From: Paracoccus sp. DMF-8
GTDB taxonomy: Bacteria; Pseudomonadota; Alphaproteobacteria; Rhodobacterales; Rhodobacteraceae
Assembly (NCBI RefSeq): GCF_029309835.1
Contig: NZ_JARJHL010000010.1
Location: 124,001 to 188,000 of the forward strand
Reading direction: 5' to 3'
DNA length: 64,000 nucleotides
The notes under the pieces were generated by a model, which worked only from the letters and a program-made list of their open reading frames with translations, had not been told where the DNA came from and ran no database searches. Below, piece after piece: positions 35,660 through 44,470 of the stretch. How positions within the stretch are numbered: the first letter of the stretch is position 1; each line of letters begins with the position of its first letter. Made by a program: the position numbers and the translations under genes.

Positions 35660-35822
35660 GGCGCGCTCATCTGGCAAAGGGGCGGGGGCATCATCCTGAC
35701 AGAGCCGCGCGCCGGTGCAACCGCAAATCGCCGCGCCTGATGCCTCGGGCTGAGGGCGGGCTTGAACATCAGGCCCGATTGTCGCCAAGATCGCGGGCGA
35801 TCTTGTCCGACAGGATGACCCG

Positions 35823-37231
35823 ATGCCGAACCCCGCCGAACTGAATCCCGCCGACGATACCCTTGCCGCGCTGCTGCCCGATGGCGTGCTGCGCGATGTC
35901 ACCCCCGCCTATCTGGACGAACCGCGCGGGCGCTTTCACGGCCGTGCCGGTCTGGTCGCCGCCCCCCGCGACACGGATGAGGTCGCGGCGGTGGTGCGTG
36001 CCTGTGCCGCGCGCCGTGTCGGCATCGTGCCGCGCGGGGGCGGGACCGGGCTGGTCGGCGGACAGGTCATGCCGGACGGCCCGGCACCGCTGGTCCTGTC
36101 GCTGGAACGCATGACCGCGCTGCGCGGCATCTGGCCCGAGGAAAACGTCCTGCTGGCCGAGGCGGGCATGACCCTGCAAGCGGTGCGCGACGCCGCCGCC
36201 GCGCGGGACCGCCTGTTTCCGCTGTCGCTGGCCAGTCAGGGGACGGCGGCGATCGGTGGCTGCCTGTCCACCAATGCGGGGGCGTCAGCGCCCTGCGCCA
36301 CGGCACCGCCCGCGCGCTGTGTCTGGGGATCGAGGCGGTGCTGCCCGACGGCTCGGTCCTGCGCGACCTGAAACGGCTGCGCAAGGACAACACCGGCTAT
36401 GATCTGCGCGACCTGCTGATCGGGGCCGAGGGCACATTGGGCATCGTCACCGCGGCCAGCCTGCGCATGGTCGTGCCGCCTGCGGGCACAGGCACGGCGA
36501 TGCTGGTCGTCCCCGATCCCGCCGCCGCCCTGTCGCTGCTGTCCCCGGCCGAAGGGCATCTGGCGGGCGGGGTCACGGGTTTCGAGCTGATCTCGGGGCA
36601 GGGGCTGGGCTTTCTGGCCGAAAAACTGCCCGCGATCCGCCAGCCTTTCCCCAACGCGGAATGGAGCGTGCTGCTGGAGGTCGGCCTGCCTGAAGGCCTG
36701 CCTGCCGAGGTCGCGCTGGAAACCCTGCTGGGCGAAGGGATGGCGCGCGGGCTGGTCCTTGACGGCGTGATCGCACAACCGGGCGCGCAGGCTGAAGCCT
36801 TCTGGCAGTTGCGCGAAAACCTGCCCGAAGCGAACCGCATGATCGGCGCGATTGCCAGCCATGACATCAGCCTGCCGCTGTCGGAAATTCCGCGCTTCAT
36901 CACGGATGCGGGGGCGATGGTCGCGGGGATGGGGGATATCCGCATCAACTGTTTCGGCCATCTGGGTGATGGCAACCTGCATTTCAACGCCTTTCCCGCG
37001 CCGGGCCGCAGCCGCGCGGAATATGACGGCCAGCGCGGCGCGATATCGGCGGCGATCCACGGAATGGTCGTCGCACGCGGCGGGTCGTTTTCCGCTGAAC
37101 ATGGCGTGGGACGGCTGAAGGTCGGGGATCTGGCGCGGTGGGGCGACCCGGTGCGGCTGGCCGCGATGCGGGCGATCAAATCGGCGCTGGATCCGCTTGG
37201 GATCATGAACCCCGGGGCAGTTCTGGGTTAA
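35823..37231 (+). pseudogene. FAD-linked oxidase (D-2-hydroxyacid/GlcD type), one frameshift
   Basis: 469 residues when one base is restored in the G-run at 36278-36282. The FAD-binding part contains 'GIVPRGGGTGLVGGQV' and ends 'QGTAAIGGCLSTNAGG' at the break; the second frame resumes 'GIEAVLPDGSVLRDLKRLRKDNTGY' (split at SVLRD) and 'LIGAEGTLGIVTAASL'. The C-terminal domain has the metal/substrate histidines in 'NCFGHLGDGNLHFN' and 'SAEHGVGRLK'. This matches D-lactate, D-2-hydroxyglutarate or glycolate dehydrogenases; which one cannot be told. It overlaps the convergent LysR gene by 29 bases. The deletion is probably a sequence error. Confidence 0.85.
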
Positions 37232-38117
37232 GGCGGGGTTTCAGCCGTTCGCGCAAATAATCCAGATAGGCGGCGACGCGCGGCACCGGAAAGGGCCTTG
37301 GCAGGTGCAGCGCCTGAATGTCCAGCTGGCTGGTCGCATAGGGTGCCAGCAGGCGGATCAGGCGCCCCGCCGCGACCTCTGCCTGAACGGCAAAGGCCGG
37401 GACGATGGCCACGCCTTCGCCCGCCAGCGCCAGACGGCAGACCGCGCCCGCGCTGTTCACCGAAATCCGCGATTGCAGCGCCAGGCTGACCGGCTTGCCC
37501 GCGACCACGAAAGAGGTCCGGGTAAAGGATGAATCATTGGTGTCGCGGATGCAGCGATGGTCGCGCAGATCGCCCGGCACCTGCGGCGCCCCGTTGATCG
37601 CCAGATAGGCGGGGGATGCCACGACCCATGCCTCTGTCTGGCCCAGCTTGCGCGACATCATGCTGGAATCGCCCAGGTTTCCGATGCGGATCGCGATGTC
37701 GAAAGCCTCGGCTGGCAGGTTGATATAGCGGTCGGTCAGTTCCAGGTCGATGGTGACGCGCGGGTGGTCGCGCAGGAAGTCATGGGTCAGGTCGGTGACG
37801 AATATCTCGCCGAAGGTGGCGGGGGCAGTGATGCGCAGATTGCCCGACAGTGCGCCCTGATCGCGGTCCAGAACACCTTCCAGCGCCTCGAACGCGGACA
37901 GGGCGCGGCGGGCCTGCGCCAGATAGGCCTCGCCATCGGCGGTCAGCGACAGCGCCCGCGTCGTGCGATAGAGCAGGGTCGCGCCGATCCGGTCCTCAAG
38001 CGCGGCGACATATTTGCTGACCAGCTTGTTCGACATGCGCAGCCGTTCGCCCGCAGCGGTGAACGACCCCGCATCCACCACCGCCACAAAGGCGCGCAAC
38101 ATGTCGATCCGGTCCAT
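37203..38117 (-). CDS. LysR family transcriptional regulator
   Basis: 304 residues from ATG 38117 (MDRIDMLRAFVAVVDAGSFT). The N-terminal helix-turn-helix reads 'GERLRMSNKLVSKYVAALED' and 'RIGATLLYRTTRALSLTADG', typical of the LysR subgroup that regulates divergent oxidoreductase or quinone-related genes. The effector domain follows ('DIAIRIGNLGDSSMMSRKLG', 'RLALAGEGVAIVPAFAVQAE'). It is divergent from doxX with 99 bases between, containing a dyad at 38141-38154, so doxX and the VOC gene are its likely targets. Confidence 0.9.
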   Translation of the reverse strand: MDRIDMLRAFVAVVDAGSFTAAGERLRMSNKLVSKYVAALEDRIGATLLYRTTRALSLTADGEAYLAQARRALSAFEALEGVLDRDQGALSGNLRITAPATFGEIFVTDLTHDFLRDHPRVTIDLELTDRYINLPAEAFDIAIRIGNLGDSSMMSRKLGQTEAWVVASPAYLAINGAPQVPGDLRDHRCIRDTNDSSFTRTSFVVAGKPVSLALQSRISVNSAGAVCRLALAGEGVAIVPAFAVQAEVAAGRLIRLLAPYATSQLDIQALHLPRPFPVPRVAAYLDYLRERLKPRLNPELPRGS

Positions 38118-38140
38118 GACTATCCACAAAATGGCGGCAA

Positions 38141-38154
38141 TATTCCGCTGAATA
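38141..38154. promoter_or_regulatory. dyad in the lysR-doxX intergenic region
   Basis: TATTC (38141-38145), four bases, GAATA (38150-38154). LysR proteins commonly bind short interrupted dyads with outer T and A. It lies 24 bases from the lysR start and 63 bases before doxX, a typical place for an autoregulatory site. Confidence 0.4.
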
Positions 38155-38216
38155 ACCTTCTAATCGTGGAATGTCAAAGCTGCTATCTGTTGGGCAAGGA
38201 AACGAAAGGACAACAG

Positions 38217-38627
38217 ATGTCGAACCAAATCACCAATACCGGCAACCCCGATCTGGCCAAGCTGATCCTGCGCCTGTCCACCGGCGGGCTGTTCATCGCC
38301 CATGGCCTGATGAAGGCGCTGGTCTTTACCCTCGCCGGGACCGCCGCCTATTTCGAAAGCCTCGGGCTGCCGGGCTTTCTGGCCTATCTGACGATTGCCG
38401 CCGAACTGGCTGGCGGTATCGCGCTGATCCTGGGCGTCTATACGCGGGTCGTTGCGGCCGCGCTGGTGCCGGTTCTGCTGGGCGCCGCGATCTTTGGCCA
38501 TGGCAAGGCCGGCTTTTTCTTCAGCAACGAAGGCGGCGGTTGGGAATATCCCGTCTTCTGGGCGGTGATCATGGTCGTGATCGCATTGCTGGGCAGTGGC
38601 GCCCATGCGCTGCGCCGCGACGCCTGA
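38217..38627 (+). CDS. DoxX family membrane protein
   Basis: 136 residues, four hydrophobic helices. 'AKLILRLSTGGLFIAHGLMK' is the DoxX start; 'YFESLGLPGFLAYLTIAAEL' and 'GIALILGVYTRVVAAALVPV' follow, then 'GWEYPVFWAVIMVVIALLGSG'. DoxX proteins are quinone-oxidoreductase-like or accessory membrane proteins. A ribosome site AAAGGA precedes the ATG. It heads a two-gene unit with a VOC protein and is divergent from lysR. Confidence 0.9.
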   Translation: MSNQITNTGNPDLAKLILRLSTGGLFIAHGLMKALVFTLAGTAAYFESLGLPGFLAYLTIAAELAGGIALILGVYTRVVAAALVPVLLGAAIFGHGKAGFFFSNEGGGWEYPVFWAVIMVVIALLGSGAHALRRDA

Positions 38628-38660
38628 TAGATTACCCCAAACTCTGAAAGGACAATCGCG

Positions 38661-39449
38661 ATGGCGATGAGTGATGCACCTGTCGAAATCGGCCGCGTGG
38701 CGCTGGTCGCCCGCGACCTGGAACGGCTGACGGCTTTTTACCGCGACGACATCGGGCTGGCCGAACTGGCCCGCGACCCGGAAACCGTCCGGCTTGGCGT
38801 GGGCGACCGCACCCTGATCGAATTGCGCGGCGACAAGGCCGCGCGGATCGCCGACCACCGGCAGGCGGGGCTGTTCCACACGGCTTTCCTGCTGCCCGAC
38901 CGCAAGGATCTGGGCGCCTGGCTGCGCCATGCCGCGGAACGCGGGCTGCGGCTGGACGGCGCCTCGGACCATGGCGTCAGCGAGGCGCTGTATCTGCGCG
39001 ACCCCGAAGGCAACGGGATCGAGATCTATGTCGACCGCGAAAAAGCCCAGTGGCCCTGGGACGGCAAGGAGGTCGGGATGTTCTCGATCCGGCTGGATCT
39101 GGCGGATCTGATGGCCGCGACGAACACGCCCTGGGCGGGTGCGCCGGACGGTTCGGTCGTCGGCCATGTCCACCTGCAGGTCGGCGATCTGGACCGGGCC
39201 GAGGGCTTCATGACCGGCGATCTGGGCCTGGATGTGATGCAGCGCGGGCCGGGGGCGCGGTTCTTCAGCTCGGGCGGGTATCACCACCACTTGGCGGGCA
39301 ATATCTGGAACAGCCAGGGCGCGGGCCCGCGCGCCAGCGGTGAAACCGGTCTGGCCGAGGTTCAGTTGCTGCTGGATCCGGGTCTGGCCACATCGGAACT
39401 GACCGATCCCTGGGGCACGCGGTTCAGCCTGACCCGCAAACCCGCCTGA
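38661..39449 (+). CDS. VOC family protein (glyoxalase/extradiol dioxygenase-like)
   Basis: 262 residues with two vicinal-oxygen-chelate modules. Module one: 'IGRVALVARDLERLTAFYRD' and 'HTAFLLPDRKDLGAWLRHAA' with 'EALYLRDPEGNGIEIYVDRE'. Module two: 'VGHVHLQVGDLDRAEGFMTG' and 'SSGGYHHHLAGNIWNSQGAG'. The metal ligands (two His and a Glu) are plausible. It resembles the CatE-like catechol-2,3-dioxygenase family of B. subtilis, which handles catechols and quinones. It follows doxX by 33 bases. Confidence 0.85.
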   Translation: MAMSDAPVEIGRVALVARDLERLTAFYRDDIGLAELARDPETVRLGVGDRTLIELRGDKAARIADHRQAGLFHTAFLLPDRKDLGAWLRHAAERGLRLDGASDHGVSEALYLRDPEGNGIEIYVDREKAQWPWDGKEVGMFSIRLDLADLMAATNTPWAGAPDGSVVGHVHLQVGDLDRAEGFMTGDLGLDVMQRGPGARFFSSGGYHHHLAGNIWNSQGAGPRASGETGLAEVQLLLDPGLATSELTDPWGTRFSLTRKPA

Positions 39450-39472
39450 CGCGCAGGACATACAGGAACGCA

Positions 39473-39498
39473 CATCCCAAAGCGCAATCTTTGGGATG
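39473..39498 (+). terminator. terminator of the doxX-VOC unit
   Basis: CATCCCAAAG (39473-39482) pairs with CTTTGGGATG (39489-39498), six-base loop, followed by TTTCCTTTT. It begins 24 bases after the VOC stop. A convincing intrinsic terminator. Confidence 0.85.
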
Positions 39499-39499
39499 T

Positions 39500-39724
39500 T
39501 TCCTTTTGCGCGGGGCAGATGGCGGCCGTGATGTGCCGCTTTGGCCCCAAGGGCGCAAGGCCGGTGCCATCATGAAAAAGGCCGCGATGATCAGGGGAGG
39601 GGGCCACCTTTGAGCCGCATTCTGTGGAATGCTACTTGGTCTGCGCCTGTTTTTCGTGGGAACAAATGGGAATAGCCGATTACAGATGATTGCCGGTGCC
39701 ATGGGCTGATTGGCTGGTGGATGC
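39500..39724. other. 225-base region without a supported gene
   Basis: Between the doxX-VOC terminator and the tRNA-like element. Frames are open on both strands, but none has a domain. It is relatively AT-rich around 39625-39700 (TTTTTCGTGGGAACAAATGGGAATAG-like stretch, not quoted in full). It could hold the 3' trailer of the tRNA-like element. Confidence 0.3.
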
Positions 39725-39806
39725 GGAAGCCGGGTTGGACTCGAACCAACATCAATCCGCCGCTTGCGCGGCGCATCCCCTTGCCCATCGGGGTTACACG
39801 GCTTCC
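39725..39806 (-). ncRNA. tRNA-like element with an eight-base acceptor and GNRA-capped arm
   Basis: On the minus strand 82 bases are closed by GGAAGCCG at the 5' end and CGGCTTCC at the 3' end. A perfect T-arm (GTTGG-TTCGAGT-CCAAC) lies one base before the 3' strand, and a D-arm-like hairpin CCCC-GATGGGCAA-GGGG follows the 5' strand. Where the anticodon arm should be there is CGCCGC-GCAA-GCGGCG, a six-base stem with a GNRA tetraloop and no usable anticodon with U33. It is not a standard tRNA. It may be a tRNA pseudogene, a phage-borne tRNA-like RNA, or a fold damaged by indels. Confidence 0.4.
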
Positions 39807-39881
39807 GACCTGAAGGATGCAGCCTGATGACGCGCAAAGTCAACAACGGGAAGCGTCGTTGAACTCGACTTCAATCATGAT

Positions 39882-40281
39882 TCACGTCCTCTTTCTGGCG
39901 CGGCGTTCCGCGTCGGTCCGCAGCCTTTCGCGGTTCTCGGCCTCGCGGCGCAGGTAGGTGCGGACCGCCACACCCGACACCCGCAGTTTGCGGGCGATTT
40001 GGGCGATGGGCAGGTCCTGCGGGTGGCAATTGGCGGCGCGCCATGGCTTTGCCAGGGGAATGCGGCGGGGCAATGTGGCGAGGTTTGCCAGCGCCTCGAC
40101 GGATTCGCGCCCGAACATCTGCGACCGGCTCGTTTGTGTCGCGAGGGTTCTTGCCGATGGAAAGCTCGGCACCACCGAAGGCGAGGATGAGGCGAATCGC
40201 GCCCCCACGCCCGAGGACCTGGACGAAAGGCGCGACCTGCGCGGTTGGGCGCGGTGCAGGCGGGCGGTTGTGTTGGCTCAC
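39882..40281 (-). pseudogene. Mor-like/HTH phage regulator, frameshifted
   Basis: Begins at GTG 40281, overlapping the stop of the upstream small gene (GTGA). The first part reads 'PFVQVLGRGGAIRLILAFGG' and 'AELSIGKNPRD'; after a break near 40140 it continues 'SVEALANLATLPRRIPLAKPW', 'LPIAQIARKLRVSGVAVRTYL' and ends RRARKRT. The 'GREAVEAL..RIPLAKPWRA' plus helix-turn-helix pattern is what I associate with Mu-like Mor/C-type regulators in Rhodobacteraceae. One indel restores about 132 residues. Confidence 0.6.
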
Positions 40282-40515
40282 GTTTCGCCCCGCTGCATTC
40301 GCTGCCACCAGCGATGAATTGCGCTGAGGGCGGTCGGGCGGGAAATGCGCGGCCACCTCGATCTCGATCCCGGCGAATGCCATACGCGCAAGCCGTGCCT
40401 CGACGAAGGCGCGCAATTCCGGGTCGAGCGCGATCTTTCCGGGTCGGCCGGGACGATGCGCCGCCACATGCTGCAACAGGGTTTCATCAGGCGTTGAACC
40501 GGCGTTTCGCGTCAT
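40278..40515 (-). pseudogene. small Mu-like phage protein, frameshifted
   Basis: Starts MTRNAGSTPDETLLQHVAAH at 40515 and continues 'PGRPGKIALDPELRAFVEARL' to 'VAAHFPPDR'; the frame then changes and ends 'ALSAIHRWWQRMQRGET'. Joined, it is about 79 residues with a likely C-terminal helix-turn-helix ('SAIHRWWQ'). Such proteins precede the Mor-like gene in Mu-like phages of this group (memory-based). The one-base break near 40325 may be an error. Confidence 0.5.
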
Positions 40516-40625
40516 GTCCGTTCTTTTGTGGTGGGTCTGCGCGCCGGTCGCGGCTCCCCGGACGGCCGGCGCGCAGGGTTTCGACGGCGCATCAGGCACA
40601 CCGCCGAAGGCACGGCCCGATCCGG

Positions 40626-41500
40626 TCAGTCCCGAAGCGCGCGGGGTTTCAGGCCGAGTTGCGCGCAGATCGCGATTTCCTCGGCCGCGCCGCCCGCGTG
40701 GTTGCCGCGCGCAAGGTCCGGCGGGGCGGCCGATGTGGTCGCAGGCCTGAACAGATGCGCGAATGGCGGGATCGCCTTTTCGATGAACAGATCGAAACTG
40801 TCGGGTTCGGACATGCAGAGCGCCCTGGCCCAGCCCCGCATGGCGGGCGAGAGCCAGCCCCGCGCGAAAGCATCATCGACCCGCGCCCTGACATTCTGTT
40901 CACGCAAGACGGCCTGCGCCTCGTTGCGTTCGGTCAGGACCGCTTGCAGGGGCTCGGCCGGGACGAAGCGGGCCGGGTCCGGTTTGCCCGCCGCATGGCG
41001 CGCGGGACGGTCACGCTGGCCGAACTCGCGCGCAATGTGGTCGAGTTCGGCCAGCTGCGCGACCGCGCCTGTCGCCCCCGTCACCCGGCCTCGCCTGCCG
41101 CGCAGCAGGTCGAGAATATCGGCCTCGCTGGCATCGGGCGACAGCCCCAGCGCCTCGGCCACGACCTGGGCGGCAATCGTCGGCTTGTCGCCCTCACCTT
41201 CCTCGGCCAGCGCAGTCAGATGCAGCGCAGGCGAATGCACCAGGCCCGCGCCCTTGATCATCGTCACCTTGCCTCCGGCCATGAGGTATCTGATCGCCGG
41301 GCTGAGATAGCGATATTCCCGGTTCGCAATCATGTCGCGGGCGCGGGCGGTCCATTCGACCCGGCCCCAGATACCGTTCGCCTGGCGCATCAGCTCCTTG
41401 ATCCAGCCAGCCGCCGGAACCGGGCCATTCAGCCGGGCCTCGGGCCGGTCGTTCTGATGCTCATAGTCAATCGGCAGATCGAGCGACCGTGCGCCGAAAG
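40626..41500 (-). pseudogene. Mu GpI-like phage protease, N-terminally truncated
   Basis: Continuous frame from about 41500 to the stop at 40626: 'ARSLDLPIDYEHQNDRPEAR', 'GPVPAAGWIKELMRQANGIW', 'REYRYLSPAIRYLMAGGKVT', 'LTALAEEGEGDKPTIAA'. These are hallmarks of the Mu I protease, which matures the capsid scaffold; the 'DYEHQ' segment belongs to its catalytic core. The expected first 60-80 residues and a start codon are missing because the gene is fused to the transposase fragment upstream. The C-terminal half is a coiled scaffold-like region. Confidence 0.72.
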
Positions 41501-41504
41501 CCCA

Positions 41505-42256
41505 TCGGGGTCCGAATTGTCGAACACCCGAATGATGGCTTCCTTATTTTCGGAATCCGAGATTGCATAGCGCAAGATGCGCGAAGACGCCCGATCTGTA
41601 TAGACGATCCCCCACGGGTAACCAATCTTGCCGTTCCGGAACCGGTCCTTGACCTCCCACCCGTCCAGTCGACCATGGCTCATGGCGAACATGCCCTCGA
41701 CGATGCGCGGTTGATACTGGATCAGGGATTTCACAGCCCCGTCCACACCCATGCGCAGGGCGCGCTTATGAACCTCGTCCTGACGACCCCAACGGCGCAT
41801 TGCCATGCGATAGCCGGGGCACATCCAACTGCGCGCGGCCTTCTGATCCACAATCCGCCGCCACGCCTCTTTCACGGGCCAGCCGGTGCCGTTCTTGCGG
41901 GCAAGGCCAGGCAGCGTCTCGAACCCTGCCCATGCCTCGGGCGAAAGTTCCGCAGTGGCGGTGCGGCCCTGACAGTCCGGGGCCAGAGCCGGTGCCCAGT
42001 TCGCGGTATCCACATCCGCGATCAGCGTATTCCAACGGCGCTTGGTCTTATATGAAGGAGCGAGAACGGCAGCGCCATCTTTCACCGCCGCCTTCAGCAG
42101 GGCAGAAATCTGCCACCATTTCAGCCCCGCCGCCTCATGCGTCGCGATGAACATCATGGTTTCCGCGCGAGCATAGTCCGTGCTCTGGACCGTCACGGGC
42201 CTCGCTGCCAGCGCTAGATGTGCGGCATCGTCATGGGTGCTCATCGGCAGGCCCAT
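41505..42256 (-). pseudogene. MuA-like transposase, truncated
   Basis: Begins MGLPMSTHDDAAHLALAARP (an inner start MSTHDD at 42244 is equally possible). 'HEAAGLKWWQISALLKAAV' and 'YKTKRRWNTLIADVDTANW' form the DNA-binding part; 'GWPVKEAWRRIVDQKAARSW' and 'RLDGWEVKDRFRNGKIGYPW' then 'GIVYTDRASSRILRYAISDS' enter the DDE core. Homology stops at about 'IIRVFDN', and the frame runs on to 41429 through protease DNA in the wrong frame. The second and third catalytic residues are missing, so it is inactive. Confidence 0.7.
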
Positions 42257-42532
42257 CGTCTCCGCGCGGGCGGTAAGAAAGAGCCTGTCCCGAGCTGAAG
42301 AGGTGAACGGTGGTCGGTTTTATCTGCCTATCCCTGTTTTCCATCCATTGATTTCATTGAATGATTTATGACGGCATACATGCCGCAGGTGATGATTTCG
42401 CCCCTGTTGGGCCGAAATATATCAATCCAAGTGTCACCGCTCAACATTCGCCACAGCGGGCTGCGCGACCGTAACGCCAGTGCCGGACAGATCGCCGGAT
42501 AGATCCGCGACGGGACGATGAAAGGCTGAGGG
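42257..42532. other. region between the Mu-like remnant and the RecD-like gene
   Basis: 276 bases, AT-richer than average around 42300-42430. A minus-strand frame reads 'TWIDIFRPNRGEIITCGMYA' and 'VINHSMKSMDGKQG' before a stop near 42340, which looks protein-like but has no start of its own and no family I recognise. It may be the tail of a gene lost with the phage deletion, or chance. Confidence 0.35.
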
Positions 42533-44116
42533 TCAGGCGTCGTCTTCGGTGGGCGATGACAGTTCCAGCCGGGTCGCGGGTTGTTCCAGATGGTCGACGG
42601 ACAGCGGCCCTGACGGACGCGCCAGCCGGGAACGCACGATCCAGTGCAGCCGTTCCTGCGCGCGGGTGATACCGACATAGGCCAGACGTTTCCACAAGGG
42701 CACGCCCGCCTCGGTCCGGTTCGACCATGCGGCGGCGGAAATGTCGGGGCCGAAGATCTGGACATCGGGCCATTGCGACCCCTGCGCCTTGTGGATCGTC
42801 ACCGCCGCGCCATGCAGAAAGGCCGCGCCCATGCGCGCGGCAAAGGGGATGAAGGGTTCCTCGACATCGGGCTGTTCGATTTTCACGATGGATGCCGCGG
42901 ACAGGCGCGGATCCTCGGCGCCGATGACATGCAGGCGCGAAAATCCGGGCTTGCGGCCCGGGCCCAGATAGACGACCTGCGCGCCCTTGATCAGGCCCCG
43001 CGCTTCCAGGTCGATGCGTTTCTTGCGGTGCTTCAGCGGCAGTTCCAGCCCGTCGCAGATCAGCGGCTCGCCCGGCAACAACGCATCGCCCGGCGCGCCA
43101 AAGGCGGTGCGGAAGGCATGGATCAGCTTGATGCGGGTGGCGTTGCGCCAGACCAGCACCGGGCTTTGCGCCATCAGGTCGCTGTCGACGCGTTCGGCCC
43201 AGATCACGCGCGGGTCGCGGCGGGCGGCGTCCTGGATCATGCGCTCGAACCCGGCGAAATCCAGCGCGGGATCGGCCAGCGCATGGGCAAGGTCCAGAAT
43301 CGGGCTGTCATCGGCCTGACGGTGGATGCGGTTCAGGATCAGCTTTTGCGGCGCGGCCAGCCGGTCAAAGACCATTTCCCCCGACTGCCCGACCGGCGCG
43401 AGCTGCGCGGGATCGCCGAACAGCACCAGCAGCGGAAAGATTTCACGCAGGTCGTCGAACTGGCGCTCATCCAGCATCGAGGCCTCGTCGATCAAGCCGA
43501 TGTCCAGGGGGTCTTCGCGCCGTTTCCAGCCCTTGATGAAATCCGAACCGCGCAGCCCTGCCGCCGCCAATGCGCCGGGGATCGAGGCATGCTGGTCGTA
43601 AAACGCCTTGGCGCGGTCCAGCGCCTCATCGGTCAGGCCCTCGATCCTGGGGCGCTCGCCCGTGCCCGCCAGCCATTCGGCGATGCGTTCATATTCGGGG
43701 TCACAGACCGGGGTATACAGAATGCGGTGGATCGTGGTCGCGGGCACGCCGCGCATCCGCAGCACGAAAGCGGCCTTGTTGGTCGGGGCCAGCACGGCGA
43801 CGGTGCGGCGCTCCTTGCGGCGCTTGCCCTCGTAATCGCCGGAAACGATCTCGACCCCCGCCGCTTTCAGCGCGCGGGTCAGTTCGGCCAGGATCAGCGT
43901 CTTGCCCGACCCCGCCTTGCCGATCACCGCCAGAACGCGCGCCTTGCCGGGGGCGGGGGGCATCAGTTCCTCGGAAATCAGATCGACGCCGGATGCGGCC
44001 AGCGCCTCGGCCAGCGTATCCCAGGCCTCGGCCTGATCGGCGGACAGGGTCGGCAGATCGCGCCCGCTGTCGGCAGGGGCGGCGTCGGGTTCGGGAAAGA
44101 GCGAGGGACCATTCAT
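42533..44116 (-). CDS. RecD-like AAA-family helicase/ATPase
   Basis: 527 residues. Walker A is VIGKAGSGKTLIL near residue 66, Walker B 'IGLIDEASMLDERQF', motif III 'VLFGDPAQLAPVGQSG', and the UvrD/RecD C-terminal signature 'AVTIHKAQGSQWPDVQIF' followed by 'AYVGITRAQERLHWIV'. This arrangement matches stand-alone superfamily 1B helicases related to RecD2 and TraA; it lacks the RecD N-terminal RecBC-interaction domain. Single-copy genes of this kind are common in Rhodobacteraceae. It probably works in DNA repair or replication restart. Confidence 0.85.
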   Translation of the reverse strand: MNGPSLFPEPDAAPADSGRDLPTLSADQAEAWDTLAEALAASGVDLISEELMPPAPGKARVLAVIGKAGSGKTLILAELTRALKAAGVEIVSGDYEGKRRKERRTVAVLAPTNKAAFVLRMRGVPATTIHRILYTPVCDPEYERIAEWLAGTGERPRIEGLTDEALDRAKAFYDQHASIPGALAAAGLRGSDFIKGWKRREDPLDIGLIDEASMLDERQFDDLREIFPLLVLFGDPAQLAPVGQSGEMVFDRLAAPQKLILNRIHRQADDSPILDLAHALADPALDFAGFERMIQDAARRDPRVIWAERVDSDLMAQSPVLVWRNATRIKLIHAFRTAFGAPGDALLPGEPLICDGLELPLKHRKKRIDLEARGLIKGAQVVYLGPGRKPGFSRLHVIGAEDPRLSAASIVKIEQPDVEEPFIPFAARMGAAFLHGAAVTIHKAQGSQWPDVQIFGPDISAAAWSNRTEAGVPLWKRLAYVGITRAQERLHWIVRSRLARPSGPLSVDHLEQPATRLELSSPTEDDA

Positions 44117-44470
44117 GCGCCAGCATTAGCCCGGAGGGGCGCAAAAGCGAAGGCTGGATTTCGGGGGCAGGGTCGGGAAGGGGGCAGAGCCCATAAATCG
44201 CAGCGACGACACCAGCGCCTTTGCGCAAGATCCTCGCGCGGACTATGCCCTGAAACGACAGATACGGCGAAGGGATGAACCGCGCGATCAAGGGGAAACC
44301 GCGAGGCGCTTTCGCGGTGGGCGTCACGATCCGCGACGCATGCAGACTTTATCGCGGCCGATTTTTCCCGCAGGCTCGGGATGTCCGGCTGGCCCGGATC
44401 ACTGGCCCAGATCACTGGCATGGATCTGCGTCATCATCGGCCCGTTGCGCTGCACACCGGGACCGATCAG
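44117..44470. other. 354-base region without a supported gene
   Basis: Upstream of the RecD-like gene and downstream of the EamA gene. Open frames are present on both strands without domains. It likely contains the helicase gene promoter; no element can be named. Confidence 0.3.

Larger units (their letters stand above)
39882..42256 (-). mobile_element. Mu-like prophage remnant
   Basis: A 2.4 kb minus-strand block: a truncated MuA-like transposase, joined to a Mu GpI-like protease, then two small DNA-binding genes. In Mu-type phages the transposase and protease genes are many kilobases apart, so a large internal deletion has occurred. Phage ends and target duplication were not identified. 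Confidence 0.7.

Noticed and set aside
39725..39806. Permuted two-piece tmRNA
   Set aside because: In permuted tmRNA the two acceptor strands flank a spacer with the T-arm first; here they enclose an 82-base unit in normal order, and no ANDN-type tag peptide is encoded nearby.
44113..44421. 102-codon minus-strand ORF upstream of the RecD-like gene
   Set aside because: Composition is Arg/Ser/Pro-rich as in non-coding high-GC DNA; no domain or ribosome site.
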